Shown here: in pieces, positions 8,018 through 16,404 of the stretch
Layout of the letters: each line of letters opens with the position of its first letter
Numbering within the stretch: position 1 is the first letter of the stretch
Source of the DNA: Arenimonas sp049195245
GTDB lineage: Bacteria; Pseudomonadota; Gammaproteobacteria; Xanthomonadales; Xanthomonadaceae
Direction of reading: 5' to 3'
Assembly: GCF_049195245.1 (NCBI RefSeq)
Contig: NZ_JBMIRR010000027.1
Span: 620,001-684,000, forward strand
DNA: 64,000 bases
Program-made: the position numbers and the translations under genes
Notes under the pieces: generated by a model
What the model was told of the DNA's origin: nothing
What the model saw: the letters and a program-made list of their open reading frames with translations, nothing else
Databases searched by the model: none

Positions 8018-9165
8018 TCACGCAGCCTTCGGAGGTTCACGCGCCTGAAGCGACAACAGCGCAAACACCCCGGCCAGCACCACGTAAGCCGCAACGAACT
8101 GCCACGACACCTGCTGCGGCAGGCCTTCGATGGCCCACGGCCAGTAGATCCCGCCGTTGGCCGCCACCGAATGGATGACCCCGAACAGCGCCAGCGCCGC
8201 GCCCACCAGCTGGGCGCCCGACGCACGCAGCAGCCTTCCGTCAATCAGCGACGTCACGGCCGTGATCCAGATCATGGCCGTGATGATGATTCCGTTGGCC
8301 AGCGCAAGGATCACCGCCAGTTCGGGCAGCCCGTGGCTGCTCACGCCGCCCAGCAGCTGTGCGAAACGCTCGGGCGCGATCCAGCCCGGATTGCCGGCCT
8401 TGATGGCGACCAGATAAGCCACCGACGGCAGGAAGCCGAACACCAACGCCGCGTGGTGCCTTCGCGGCGTGGCTTCGAAGGCCTGCACCGTGATGTCGAT
8501 GGCCACGTAGACGATGATGGGCGCCAGCACGGCCAGCGGCAGCCACTGCACCAGCCCCGAGATCAGGCCCAGGGCGCCGCCCACGCCGACGAACAGGCCG
8601 GTGAGCAGCGTGTAGCCGCTGCGGGCGCCATGCTCTTGTACGCCGGCTGGCCGATGTAGGGCGTGGTTTGCGCCACGCCGCCGCACACGCCGGCGGCCAG
8701 GGTGGATACCGCCTCGGCCAGCAGCACGTCGCGGGTACGGTAGTCGTCGCCGGCGGCACGTGCGCTTTCGCTCACGTTGATGCCGCCCACCACCATCAGC
8801 AGCCCGAACGGCAGCAGCAGCGGCAGATAGGGCAGGGTGGCGGGCAGGCCCTGCAGGAACGCCAGGCTGGGCCACGGGATCACCACCGTCAGCGGCACCG
8901 ACTCAGGCAAGGCGAAACCGGGCGCACCCAGGCCCGCCAGTCCAAGCCCGTAATAAAGCGCGGTGCCCACCACGAACGCCACCAGCACCCCCGGCAGCTT
9001 CACCGGCAGCCGGCCTTTGGCCACCAGCACGTACAGCAGCAGCCCCAGCGTGACGAAGCCCACCACGGGCGAACGGAACACTTCCACCATCGGCAGGAAG
9101 CCCATCAGCACCAGCGCAATGCCGGCGATGGAACCGGGCCACGCTGTGGTCCGGACCGCCTCCGA
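8018..9165 (-). pseudogene. NCS2-type (xanthine/uracil-like) permease, frameshifted and 5'-truncated
   Basis: Two minus-strand frames together give one multi-spanning permease. The upstream frame (to about 8630) covers IAGIALVLMGFLPMVEVF through AQTTPYIGQPAYKSM; the downstream frame resumes with GARSGYTLLTGLFVGVGG and runs to a stop at 8018. After codon ATG the text reads GCGCCCGCAGC; one extra G would restore GGC GCC CGC AGC, so a single-base deletion near 8630 explains the break. Homology fades near 9165, and the first helices expected of a 430-500 residue NCS2 member are missing. Either a true decaying pseudogene or, for the frameshift alone, a sequencing error. Confidence 0.72.
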
Positions 9166-9524
9166 AGTTTTGAGCGGTGCGTCACTCTGGTTTCGTTGTT
9201 GCGGTCGTCGCAGTCGCTGGAGAACGACGGGGGAACGTACTTGTCGCTGATGGCGATCGCGGGGACGCACCCTCAGGACCCGGCGGCGGCCCCAAGGTTG
9301 GCCTCGAATGGCCCCGGTCCGATCAGGGGGTGATCGCGCACCATCCGAAGCCTCGCGTGTTTCTGTCGCAGGCGGACTATTCCGGTGTCCGGGTCACCTA
9401 CAGGTCAGAGCCGTAGCCTGGCCCGGTACGTCTCCGCAGCCCACGACCTGAATGTCCGTTTCCCCCACCAAAGCTCCGTTCGTCGCGGCAACGGGCATTC
9501 CGCCCTTTACCGAAGGAGCAACAC
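9166..9524. other. Non-coding stretch between the broken permease and the beta-barrel gene
   Basis: About 360 bases in which I find no credible gene. The part next to 9165 may be decayed 5' sequence of the permease. The right end carries the ribosome site AAGGAG at 9512-9517 of the next gene. No transposon ends or direct repeats are evident. Confidence 0.45.
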
Positions 9525-10313
9525 GTGCGCAAAACCCTCCCCCTCGCGCTGCTGGCGCTGTCGCTGTGTGGCCAAGCCATCGCGGCCGAAACCCACTGGA
9601 CCGGCTTCTACTTCGGCCTCAACGCCGGCCACTCCGGCGGCGATGATCGTACCGATGCCGCCCTGAGCGGCCTCTGGACCGGCGACATGGCGGCGCCGTC
9701 CCTCGCACAGGCCCTGTCGGTGGATGGCGACGTTTCCGGCAACAGCGTCGGCCTGCAGGTCGGCTACGACCATCAGTTCGCCAACGGCTGGCTGCTCGGT
9801 GTGGAGCTGGACTACCAGCGCCCCGGCATCGACGAAACCACCACCACGGTCATCTCGAACATCAACATCGGCTCGGCCACCCAGTTCGCCGATCTGCGGG
9901 CCACCAGCCGCCTGCGCAGCGACGACGCGTGGTCGCTGCGGCCGCGGCTCGGTTACGTCACCGGCAAGGCGCTGTGGTACATCACGGCCGGCTATTCGCG
10001 CCGTTCCTGGGACGTGGCCTCGGACTACACATTCAACGTGCCGGCGTTTTCGTCCAGCTTCAGCAAGGCCGGCGGTGACTCGGGCACGGCCAATGGCCTG
10101 GTGTGGGGCGCGGGTGTGGACTGGCGCTTCGCCGATCGCTGGAGCGCCGGGCTGCGCTACACCCGCACGCGGGAGGAAAGCTTCGACTACGCGCCCACCA
10201 CCACGACGCGCAGCGGGCTGTACCTGCTGGTGCCCACGGATACGGCCATCGAAGAAATCAGCCGCAAGGTGCAGGCCGACAACCTCAGCCTCACCCTGAA
10301 CTACCGCTTCTGA
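9525..10313 (+). CDS. Outer-membrane beta-barrel protein
   Basis: A 262-residue exported protein of the Omp25/OmpA-like porin type. Signal peptide MRKTLPLALLALSLCGQAIA is followed by the usual WTGFYFGLNAGHSGG opening strand, repeated amphipathic strands with aromatic girdles (GLQVGYDHQFANGWLLGVEL, GYVTGKALWYITAGYS, GLRYTRTREESF), and the C-terminal barrel signature NLSLTLNYRF ending in Phe. Start is GTG 9525, eight bases after AAGGAG. A large GC-rich hairpin follows the stop. Role is structural or adhesive; no substrate is implied. Confidence 0.88.
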   Translation: MRKTLPLALLALSLCGQAIAAETHWTGFYFGLNAGHSGGDDRTDAALSGLWTGDMAAPSLAQALSVDGDVSGNSVGLQVGYDHQFANGWLLGVELDYQRPGIDETTTTVISNINIGSATQFADLRATSRLRSDDAWSLRPRLGYVTGKALWYITAGYSRRSWDVASDYTFNVPAFSSSFSKAGGDSGTANGLVWGAGVDWRFADRWSAGLRYTRTREESFDYAPTTTTRSGLYLLVPTDTAIEEISRKVQADNLSLTLNYRF

Positions 10314-10318
10314 GGGGA

Positions 10319-10358
10319 GTGCCCGCGGCGCGCCGGCCGCCGGCCGCGCCGCGGGCAC
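10319..10358. terminator. 14-bp perfect stem-loop after the barrel gene
   Basis: Arms 10319-10332 and 10345-10358 (GTGCCCGCGGCGCG and its exact complement) with a 12-base GC-rich loop. It starts three bases after the outer-membrane protein stop codon. No U-tract follows, so it would act as a 3'-stabilising hairpin or need Rho. Confidence 0.6.
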
Positions 10359-10386
10359 GCGTGTTCCGCCGGGCGAAAACGCAGGG

Positions 10387-10392
10387 TATGCT
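10387..10392 (+). promoter_or_regulatory. Candidate -10 element of the sigma factor/kinase genes
   Basis: TATGCT followed by a GGCGCC discriminator, 30 bases before ATG 10423. The same spacing and composition recur before several other genes in the window. Confidence 0.4.
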
Positions 10393-10422
10393 GGCGCCTG
10401 CGCTTGGGGATCCTGTCCGGTC

Positions 10423-10971
10423 ATGGGCGACATCACACAGATCATCGAACAGGGCCACGCCTCGGGCGGCGCGGACAGCAACGCGCTGTTCAATGCCGCC
10501 TACGACGAGCTGAGGAAGCTGGCGCATGCGCGGCTGTCTCGGGCCGCCCCGATGACCCTGCTCGACAGCTCCGTGTTGGTGAACGAGATCTGGCTGCGGC
10601 TGTCGAGCCAGAAGACGCTGAAGGTGGACACGCGGCGGCGTTTCTTCGCCTACGCCGCGCAGGTGATGCGCAGCATCATCGTGGACCAGGTGCGCGAGCG
10701 GGCGGCCTTGCGCCGCGGAGGCGGCGAGCGTGTGCTCACGCTCAACACCGCGCTTGGCGATGGCCTGAGCAGCGACGACGAGGCGCTGCAGGTGCACGAA
10801 GCGCTGGAGTCGCTGGCGGAGCTGGAGCCGCGGCTGGCGCAGGTGGTGGAGATGCGCTTTTTCGGCGGCATGACCGAAACCGAAATCGGTGAGGCCCTGG
10901 GCCTGACCGAGCGGACGGTGCGCCGGGACTGGGAAAAAGCCCGCCTGCTGCTGGCTGCGATGGTGGATTGA
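10423..10971 (+). CDS. ECF-type RNA polymerase sigma factor
   Basis: 182 residues with sigma-70 regions 2 and 4: region 2 around NALFNAAYDELRKLAHARL to FFAYAAQVMRSIIVDQVRER, and region 4 helix-turn-helix LEPRLAQVVEMRFFGGMTETEIGEALGLTERTVRRDWEKAR. The DQVRERAALRRGG link and overall form match the ECF sub-family that is typically encoded next to a Ser/Thr kinase and controlled by it rather than by an anti-sigma factor. That arrangement is exactly what follows here. The extended frame of the kinase overlaps its stop, suggesting co-transcription. Confidence 0.9.
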   Translation: MGDITQIIEQGHASGGADSNALFNAAYDELRKLAHARLSRAAPMTLLDSSVLVNEIWLRLSSQKTLKVDTRRRFFAYAAQVMRSIIVDQVRERAALRRGGGERVLTLNTALGDGLSSDDEALQVHEALESLAELEPRLAQVVEMRFFGGMTETEIGEALGLTERTVRRDWEKARLLLAAMVD

Positions 10972-11042
10972 TTGATCACCGGGCGCTGTCCGGTTCCGGC
11001 CCGCCGGCCCGTTCGGCGGTTATTGCCGCCGCGTGGATCTGC

Positions 11043-13871
11043 ATGAAGCCCCTGCCGTGTTCGAGCGCCGACTGGCCCCGCTTCAGCGTGTTGCTGGACC
11101 AGTGCCTGGAGGTCGCGCCCGAGGAGCGTGAGGCCTGGTTCCGTCGGCTGTCCCCATCGGATGCCCATCTCGAACCGGTGCTGCGCTCGGTGCTGGCCAA
11201 GTCAGAATCGCTGTCGAGCGGCCACTGGCTTGAACATCCGGCCACCGGGGATGCGGCGGCGGCTTCGTATTTCGGGCCTGGTATGGACGTGGGGCCGTGG
11301 CGCCTGCTGCGGCCGGTGGGCCGCGGCGGCATGGGCGAGGTGTGGCTGGCCGAGCGCATGGATGGCCGTTACGCGCGGCAGGTCGCGCTGAAGTTGCCGC
11401 ATCCGCACCTGCTGGGCGGCTTGCTGAAGGACCGCTTCCATCGCGAGCGCGACATCCTGGCGCGCCTGGAGCATCCGCAGATCGCGCGCTTCTACGACGC
11501 CGGCATCACCGACGCCGACCAGCCCTGGCTCGCGCTGGAATACGTGGAAGGTGCGCCGATCACCGAACACTGCCGGGCGCAGGCCCTCGACGCGCGCGGC
11601 TGCGTGGCGCTGATGCGCGACGTGGCCACCGCCATCCAGGCCGCGCACACGCAGATGGTGGTGCATCGCGATCTCAAGCCCGCAAACGTGCTGGTCACGT
11701 CGGACGGCGCGGTGAAGCTACTGGATTTCGGCATCGCCAAATTGCTTGACGATCCGGCGCAGGAGGCCGGGCTCACGCAGCTCGGTCACCGTGCGGCAAC
11801 GCCCGACTATGCCGCGCCGGAACAGCTCGCCGGCGGCACCGTCAGCGCCGCCACCGACGTCTACGCGATGGGCGTGATGCTGCACGAGCTGCTGACCGGT
11901 TCGCGCCCGTTCGAAGCGAAGTCACGTCTGGGCTGGATGCTCGACGACCGCCGCGAGGCGCCGCTAGCCTCGGGCAAGGTGACTGGCAAACGGCGCGCCG
12001 AGATCAAGGTTGACCTGGATTCGATCTTGGCCAAGGCTCTGGAGTCTGACCCGGGCAAACGGTACGCCTCCGCGGATGCGTTCTCGGATGATCTCGGTCG
12101 CTACCTCGGCCACCAGCCGATACGCGCGCGGCGCATCGGCGGCTGGCAGCGCGCCGCGAAATTCACGCGCCGGCATCGGCAGGGTGTGGTGATGGCGGCG
12201 CTGGTGCTGGCGGTGCTCATGGCCGGCGTAGCGGGCGTGCTGTGGCAGGCACAGCGTGCGGCGGAAGAGGCCCGGCGCGCCACGGCCATCAAGGAATTCC
12301 TGATCGAGGTGTTTGCGACGCTGGATCCGCGCATCGCTACCGATGGGCCGCGCGGGGGTATCTCCGCGATTGCGATGCTGGACGCCAGCGCGTCGCGTAT
12401 CCAGGTCCGCTTCGCCGACGACCCGGACGTGCAGATCGAACTCCTGCGTATCGTCGCCGACCTCTATCGCCAGCTTGGCGACGAGGCGGGCTACGAGAAG
12501 TACCAGGCACTACAGCTCGAGCAGGTTCGACTTCGCTATGGTCCGCTGCACGCCAATGTGCTGGATGGCGCGGTCGAGTCGGCCTTCCGGGCCTGCAGCG
12601 GGGCGGATCGGGACCGCTGCGTCGCGGCCGTGGACGACGCCGGACGCTTGTTGGACCGCGTCGACGAACCCGACCCCGAGTTGCGTGCGATCTGGCTGCT
12701 GGCGCGTGGCCTGATGCTGCAGCGCGACGAGGCGCGGCTGCAGGAAGCGGGGCAGGCCTATGCGGACGCGGTCGCGCTTTACGCGCAGCACCATCCGCAG
12801 TCGCGCGGGCACGTGACGGCGATGATCCAACTGGCCGGCTTCCACAACGTGGTGCAACTAGACTACCCGCGTGCCATCGAAACCTACCGGAAGGCGGAGG
12901 CGCTGGCGCAGTCGCTGCCCGACCGCAACGATGCCGAGCTGCAGACCCTGCATGGCAATCTGGGGCTGGTGTATCAGCAGATGGGGCAATTTTCGGCGGC
13001 GGCGGCAGAGTTCCGCAAGTCGGCCGCCCTGGCGGACCGCACCACGGGGCCCGATGTGCCTTCGGCCTGGGTGCCGCGGGCGAACGCGGCGCGCACCCTG
13101 CATCTGGCGGGACAACGTGAGGCGGCGCACCGTGAGTTCGAACGGCTGCTGCCGCTGCTTCCCGATGGCGACGACGACACGGTGATAGAAGCCATCACCG
13201 CGCGGACCCACTATGGCGAGCGCTTGTCCAGCGAGGGGCGGCCACGGCTGGCGATCCCGGTGCTGGAGCTGGTGGAGCGCGGCTATGCGCGGAACAGCGA
13301 ATTTGGTTTCCAGCTGCGGCTGGTGCGCCGTTACCTGGGCGAGGCGTACGCCCGCGCCGGACGCCATGCGGACGCTGGCCGGCTGCTGCAGCTGTCGCTG
13401 GAGGATTACGTGGCGCACCAGGCTGATGGCGACCAGCCGGTGATGGCCATCCGCGAAAGCTGGGGTCGATGGCTGCTTCATGACCAGCGGCCGGGCGAGG
13501 CGGGATCGCAGTTCGAGAACATCGTGGCCAATGCTTCGGGGCGTCCCCTGGCTCACGTGGCGCTGGCGCACGGCGGTCTCGCGCGGGCCGCGTTGGCGCG
13601 CGACGACGTGCCCGCAGCACTGCAGCACAGCCAGGAAGCTCTGGCGGTCTGGGGCGAGGTCGTGGGTTTCCGTGATGTGCGCATGCAGCCCTACCTGCAG
13701 CGCATCCGCGCTGATGCGCTGGCAGCGGCCGGGCAGCTGGCGGAAGCGCAGTTGTTGGAGAACACCGCGGCGGAGGCCAGTGCGCGCTATGACCATCCCT
13801 CCAGTGTCTCGGTGATCCGCCGGCAGATGGCGACGTTGGATCCGACAGCGCAGGCGACGGGGACCCGCTAG
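11043..13871 (+). CDS. Transmembrane serine/threonine kinase with TPR-like periplasmic region
   Basis: 942 residues from ATG 11043; an alternative TTG at 10968 would overlap the sigma-factor stop. A short N-terminal helical segment precedes a Hanks-type kinase domain with GRGGMGEVW loop (about 92-100), catalytic Lys in VALKLPHP (117), HRDLKPAN (208-215), DFG (228-230) and YAAPEQ. A transmembrane helix follows at about 380-400 (VVMAALVLAVLMAGVAGV). The remaining about 540 residues are Ala/Leu/Arg-rich paired helices of TPR type. All kinase catalytic residues are present, so it should be active; its likely partner is the adjacent sigma factor. The signal sensed is unknown. Confidence 0.92.
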   Translation: MKPLPCSSADWPRFSVLLDQCLEVAPEEREAWFRRLSPSDAHLEPVLRSVLAKSESLSSGHWLEHPATGDAAAASYFGPGMDVGPWRLLRPVGRGGMGEVWLAERMDGRYARQVALKLPHPHLLGGLLKDRFHRERDILARLEHPQIARFYDAGITDADQPWLALEYVEGAPITEHCRAQALDARGCVALMRDVATAIQAAHTQMVVHRDLKPANVLVTSDGAVKLLDFGIAKLLDDPAQEAGLTQLGHRAATPDYAAPEQLAGGTVSAATDVYAMGVMLHELLTGSRPFEAKSRLGWMLDDRREAPLASGKVTGKRRAEIKVDLDSILAKALESDPGKRYASADAFSDDLGRYLGHQPIRARRIGGWQRAAKFTRRHRQGVVMAALVLAVLMAGVAGVLWQAQRAAEEARRATAIKEFLIEVFATLDPRIATDGPRGGISAIAMLDASASRIQVRFADDPDVQIELLRIVADLYRQLGDEAGYEKYQALQLEQVRLRYGPLHANVLDGAVESAFRACSGADRDRCVAAVDDAGRLLDRVDEPDPELRAIWLLARGLMLQRDEARLQEAGQAYADAVALYAQHHPQSRGHVTAMIQLAGFHNVVQLDYPRAIETYRKAEALAQSLPDRNDAELQTLHGNLGLVYQQMGQFSAAAAEFRKSAALADRTTGPDVPSAWVPRANAARTLHLAGQREAAHREFERLLPLLPDGDDDTVIEAITARTHYGERLSSEGRPRLAIPVLELVERGYARNSEFGFQLRLVRRYLGEAYARAGRHADAGRLLQLSLEDYVAHQADGDQPVMAIRESWGRWLLHDQRPGEAGSQFENIVANASGRPLAHVALAHGGLARAALARDDVPAALQHSQEALAVWGEVVGFRDVRMQPYLQRIRADALAAAGQLAEAQLLENTAAEASARYDHPSSVSVIRRQMATLDPTAQATGTR

Positions 13872-13898
13872 CCCTTCAGGTCGTCAGCTCGTCAGCAC

Positions 13899-13920
13899 GT
13901 CAGCCCGAAGCGTAGCCTTC
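13899..13920. terminator. Stem-loop after the kinase gene
   Basis: CCCGAAG and CTTCGGG arms around a CGTAGC loop, about 30 bases after the kinase stop. No U-tract; placement suggests an end of the sigma/kinase transcript. Coordinates are approximate to a few bases. Confidence 0.4.
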
Positions 13921-14064
13921 GGGGCCGATGCCGTCCTCGAAACTCCCTCGTTAAAAAATTTCGCTGCGCCATGTCCGGTTCAGCCGCCGCGCCACCGTTC
14001 GGCAGTTGTCATCCCGCCAACCGGCCCTGCGAATGCTTCGAAACCACTCAACAAGGAAATCGCC

Positions 14065-14346
14065 GTGAGCGCGCCGCACTGGCTGCTTCGTGCGGCGTGG
14101 GTCCTGCTTGCCGGTCTTTTGCTGCTGCAGGGCGCGCAGCTGGTGTCCGCGCTGCGCTATCTCGCCGGCCCCGACGCGTTCGCGGTCAGCCCGCTGCTGC
14201 TGGCGGCGCTGTCGTTCAAGGCCCTCTTGGCAGCAGTCAATCTCGCGCTGCTGATCGCCGTGCACGTCAGTCTGCGGCGCCAGGGCACCACCGGTCGCCG
14301 TGCGTCCGCCGACCTCTCTTCTTCCGACCGAGGAACTTCCCCATGA
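14065..14346 (+). CDS. Small two-helix membrane protein, first gene of an envelope operon
   Basis: 93 residues, no family recognised. Two hydrophobic helices at about 7-27 and 44-68 (LLAALSFKALLAAVNLALLIAVHVSL) and a basic Ser-rich tail. GTG start preceded by AAGGAAA. Its stop overlaps the ATG of the next gene (ATG at 14343), which suggests translational coupling. Confidence 0.6.
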   Translation: MSAPHWLLRAAWVLLAGLLLLQGAQLVSALRYLAGPDAFAVSPLLLAALSFKALLAAVNLALLIAVHVSLRRQGTTGRRASADLSSSDRGTSP

Positions 14347-14840
14347 ACAGATCCATCCTGTGCCTTCCGTTCGTCCTGCTGTTGGCCGCTGGCCCGGCCG
14401 CCGCCGTCGAAGCCGCGTGCGAACCCTATTTGCGTGCGGCGGAGAAAACTGCCAGCCAGCCCGCACGCCACACCATCTCCGAGGTCGACGGCGGCCGCAT
14501 GGAGTTGATCTTCGTCGGCGGCAAGGCCTACAGCCGTTTCGACACCGGCAAGTGGCAGGTGATGCCGGACGCCGCCGCCAACAATCTCATGGCGGCCGAA
14601 AAGAAGTTGGTCGCAGCCATCCGCTCAGGCGAGTACCGCATGAGCGGCTGCAGAAAGCTCCCCGCGGAGAAGATCGAGGGCGTGACCATGACCGTGTACG
14701 CATACACGCTGACGCTGCCGAATTCGCCGGCCGGCGAAGCCAAGGTCTACATCGGTGCCGACGGCCTGGTGCACGGCCAGCGCGGCGATGGTGCGGTGGT
14801 TCGCCACCGCTACCGCGCCGTGTCCGCGCCGGCGCTCTGA
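14343..14840 (+). CDS. Exported hypothetical protein
   Basis: 165 residues with a clear signal peptide (MNRSILCLPFVLLLAAGPAAA) and a mature domain of mixed beta strands with two Cys (EAACEPYL and MSGCRKLPAEKI). Segments such as RMELIFVGGKAYSRFDTGKW and GEAKVYIGADGLVHGQRGDG resemble the LolA/LppX-like or DUF3617-like small periplasmic folds, but I cannot place it with certainty. It is embedded in a run of overlapping envelope genes and is probably periplasmic. Confidence 0.65.
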   Translation: MNRSILCLPFVLLLAAGPAAAVEAACEPYLRAAEKTASQPARHTISEVDGGRMELIFVGGKAYSRFDTGKWQVMPDAAANNLMAAEKKLVAAIRSGEYRMSGCRKLPAEKIEGVTMTVYAYTLTLPNSPAGEAKVYIGADGLVHGQRGDGAVVRHRYRAVSAPAL

Positions 14841-14851
14841 GGAGGAATGCC

Positions 14852-15475
14852 ATGACACCTGCTTCACGAATCGCCGCAGTTTCCCTGCTTTCGTCGCTTG
14901 CATTGACCGGCTGTACCCAGGCCAGCGATGCCCCCGAGGCCGATTGGCCTTCCGTCGATGCCGCGCCTGTCGCGGCCTCCGCTGACAAGCTGCCCGCGGA
15001 GTTGCCGCGCCCCTGTCTGCTGGTCACGGCCGAGGATGCTCAGGCCGTCATCGGCGCCGAAGTAGGGCAGATGGCCGACGACCAGGACGTGTGCATGTGG
15101 GCCGGGGGCGAGAATCCCGGTGCCATCACCATGCTGATGGTGCAGGTCTTCCGCACCGACACACCCGAAGAAACCGCATCGCTGTTCGACAACCTGTCCG
15201 GCCTGTCCGGTAACCTGGGCATGATGGTGAACGAAGCCATCGACAAGCCCACGCGCAAATCCGGGCAGGACATCGAGGACCTGGGTGATGCCGCCTGGTG
15301 TTCGGCGAGCAACGCCGACCTGATCGGCACCCAGCAGATGATCGTGCGCACGGGCACGGTACTGCTATCGCTCAATGTCACCGGCATGACCAAGGGCGAA
15401 CGTGCTGCATCCCTGTGTCCGCAACTGGAAGTCGCCAGCCGGTTGGCCTACCAGCGGCTCGGGGGTGCGCGATGA
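14852..15475 (+). CDS. Lipoprotein, DUF3558-like
   Basis: 207 residues. Lipobox LALTGC places the lipidated Cys near residue 21. The mature part contains LLVTAEDAQAVIGAEVGQM and DVCMWAGGENPGAITMLMVQVF, like small lipoproteins in which a Cys-containing hairpin binds a partner. GGAGGA at 14841-14846 sets the start. The last bases (ATGA) overlap the next start codon, so translation is coupled. Outer- or inner-membrane destination is not decided: residue +2 after the Cys is Gln, not Asp, which favours the outer membrane. Confidence 0.72.
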   Translation: MTPASRIAAVSLLSSLALTGCTQASDAPEADWPSVDAAPVAASADKLPAELPRPCLLVTAEDAQAVIGAEVGQMADDQDVCMWAGGENPGAITMLMVQVFRTDTPEETASLFDNLSGLSGNLGMMVNEAIDKPTRKSGQDIEDLGDAAWCSASNADLIGTQQMIVRTGTVLLSLNVTGMTKGERAASLCPQLEVASRLAYQRLGGAR

Positions 15476-16404
15476 GCCGCCCGGACTGGCAGCTGGCCGT
15501 GGTCGTCGGCATCACCTCGTCCGTGGTGACCGCGTGCCTCTTTACCGGCGTTGGCAACGTATCCGCCAAAGCGAGCGGGCCGACGCTCGAGTCGCTGAAC
15601 GCACGGCTGCATCAGTTGGAGTCCAAGCCCAACAATCGAGTGCGTGCGCCGTTCGTGGTCGTGGATGCGCAGGACCAGCCGATCGTCACCATCTCGGCGT
15701 CGGGGGCCAATCACCTGCTGACAATGGGCACGCTGGGCAGCGGCACGGCCCTGCAGCTGGAGCGAAGCGCGGAGCACGCCATGCTGGTGGCGCAGTCCGG
15801 GTCCAGCGATACGCAGGCGCGGCTCGGTGTGCGGCAGGGGCGCGGTCCGCGACTCGAGGTGTACACCAAGGAAAACTCCACCATCGTCGGCAACGGCACC
15901 GCCGGAAGGCACGGCATCTTCGTGCGCGATGGCGGCGGCGGCCCCGGCAAGCCGCCGGCGAAATCGCTGGGCGAGCTCGCGGTCACCGTCGGTTCCAGTG
16001 GTGCGGTGCTTCGTTTGTCCGACAAGGAAGGCAAGCCCGTCCTGTCGGCGGGCAGCAACGCCGCCGAAGGCGGGCGCGGTCAGCTGGGGCTGAGCGCACC
16101 GGGCAAACCGACAGGGCTATTCCTGTTCACCGGCGTCGATGGCGGCGGCGAAATGCAGGTGATGGGCGGCGACGGCAAGCCCGCGGTCGAGCTGAGCGGC
16201 GTTATGCGGCATGTGCTGCTCAGCAATCGCGCGGGTCAGCCTGCGGCCGTGATGCGCCTGGGGCAGGGTGGCAGCGGTTCGGGCGGCAATTTCACCGTCG
16301 TGGATCCGGCCGGCAACAACGTGGTGTCGGCCGGTGCGCTGTCCGGCGGAGGTGGCGCGCTGTGCGCGATCCATCCGAAGAAGGGCAACAAATGTTTCCC
16401 GTGA
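15472..16404 (+). CDS. Membrane-anchored beta-repeat protein of unknown family
   Basis: 310 residues. One N-terminal signal-anchor helix (LAVVVGITSSVVTACLFTGV), a short coiled-coil-like stretch (PTLESLNARLHQLES), then about 250 residues of repeating strands with pattern hydrophobic-x-hydrophobic plus Gly-x-Pro turns: DAQDQPIVTIS, DKEGKPVLSAGS, GGDGKPAVELSG, NRAGQPAAVMRLG, DPAGNNVVSAG. Such repeats with roughly 20-45 residue period suggest a beta-solenoid or trimeric beta stack facing the periplasm. It ends with a Cys pair (CAIHPKKGNKC). I know no described family for it. It overlaps both neighbours. Confidence 0.65.
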   Translation: MSRPDWQLAVVVGITSSVVTACLFTGVGNVSAKASGPTLESLNARLHQLESKPNNRVRAPFVVVDAQDQPIVTISASGANHLLTMGTLGSGTALQLERSAEHAMLVAQSGSSDTQARLGVRQGRGPRLEVYTKENSTIVGNGTAGRHGIFVRDGGGGPGKPPAKSLGELAVTVGSSGAVLRLSDKEGKPVLSAGSNAAEGGRGQLGLSAPGKPTGLFLFTGVDGGGEMQVMGGDGKPAVELSGVMRHVLLSNRAGQPAAVMRLGQGGSGSGGNFTVVDPAGNNVVSAGALSGGGGALCAIHPKKGNKCFP

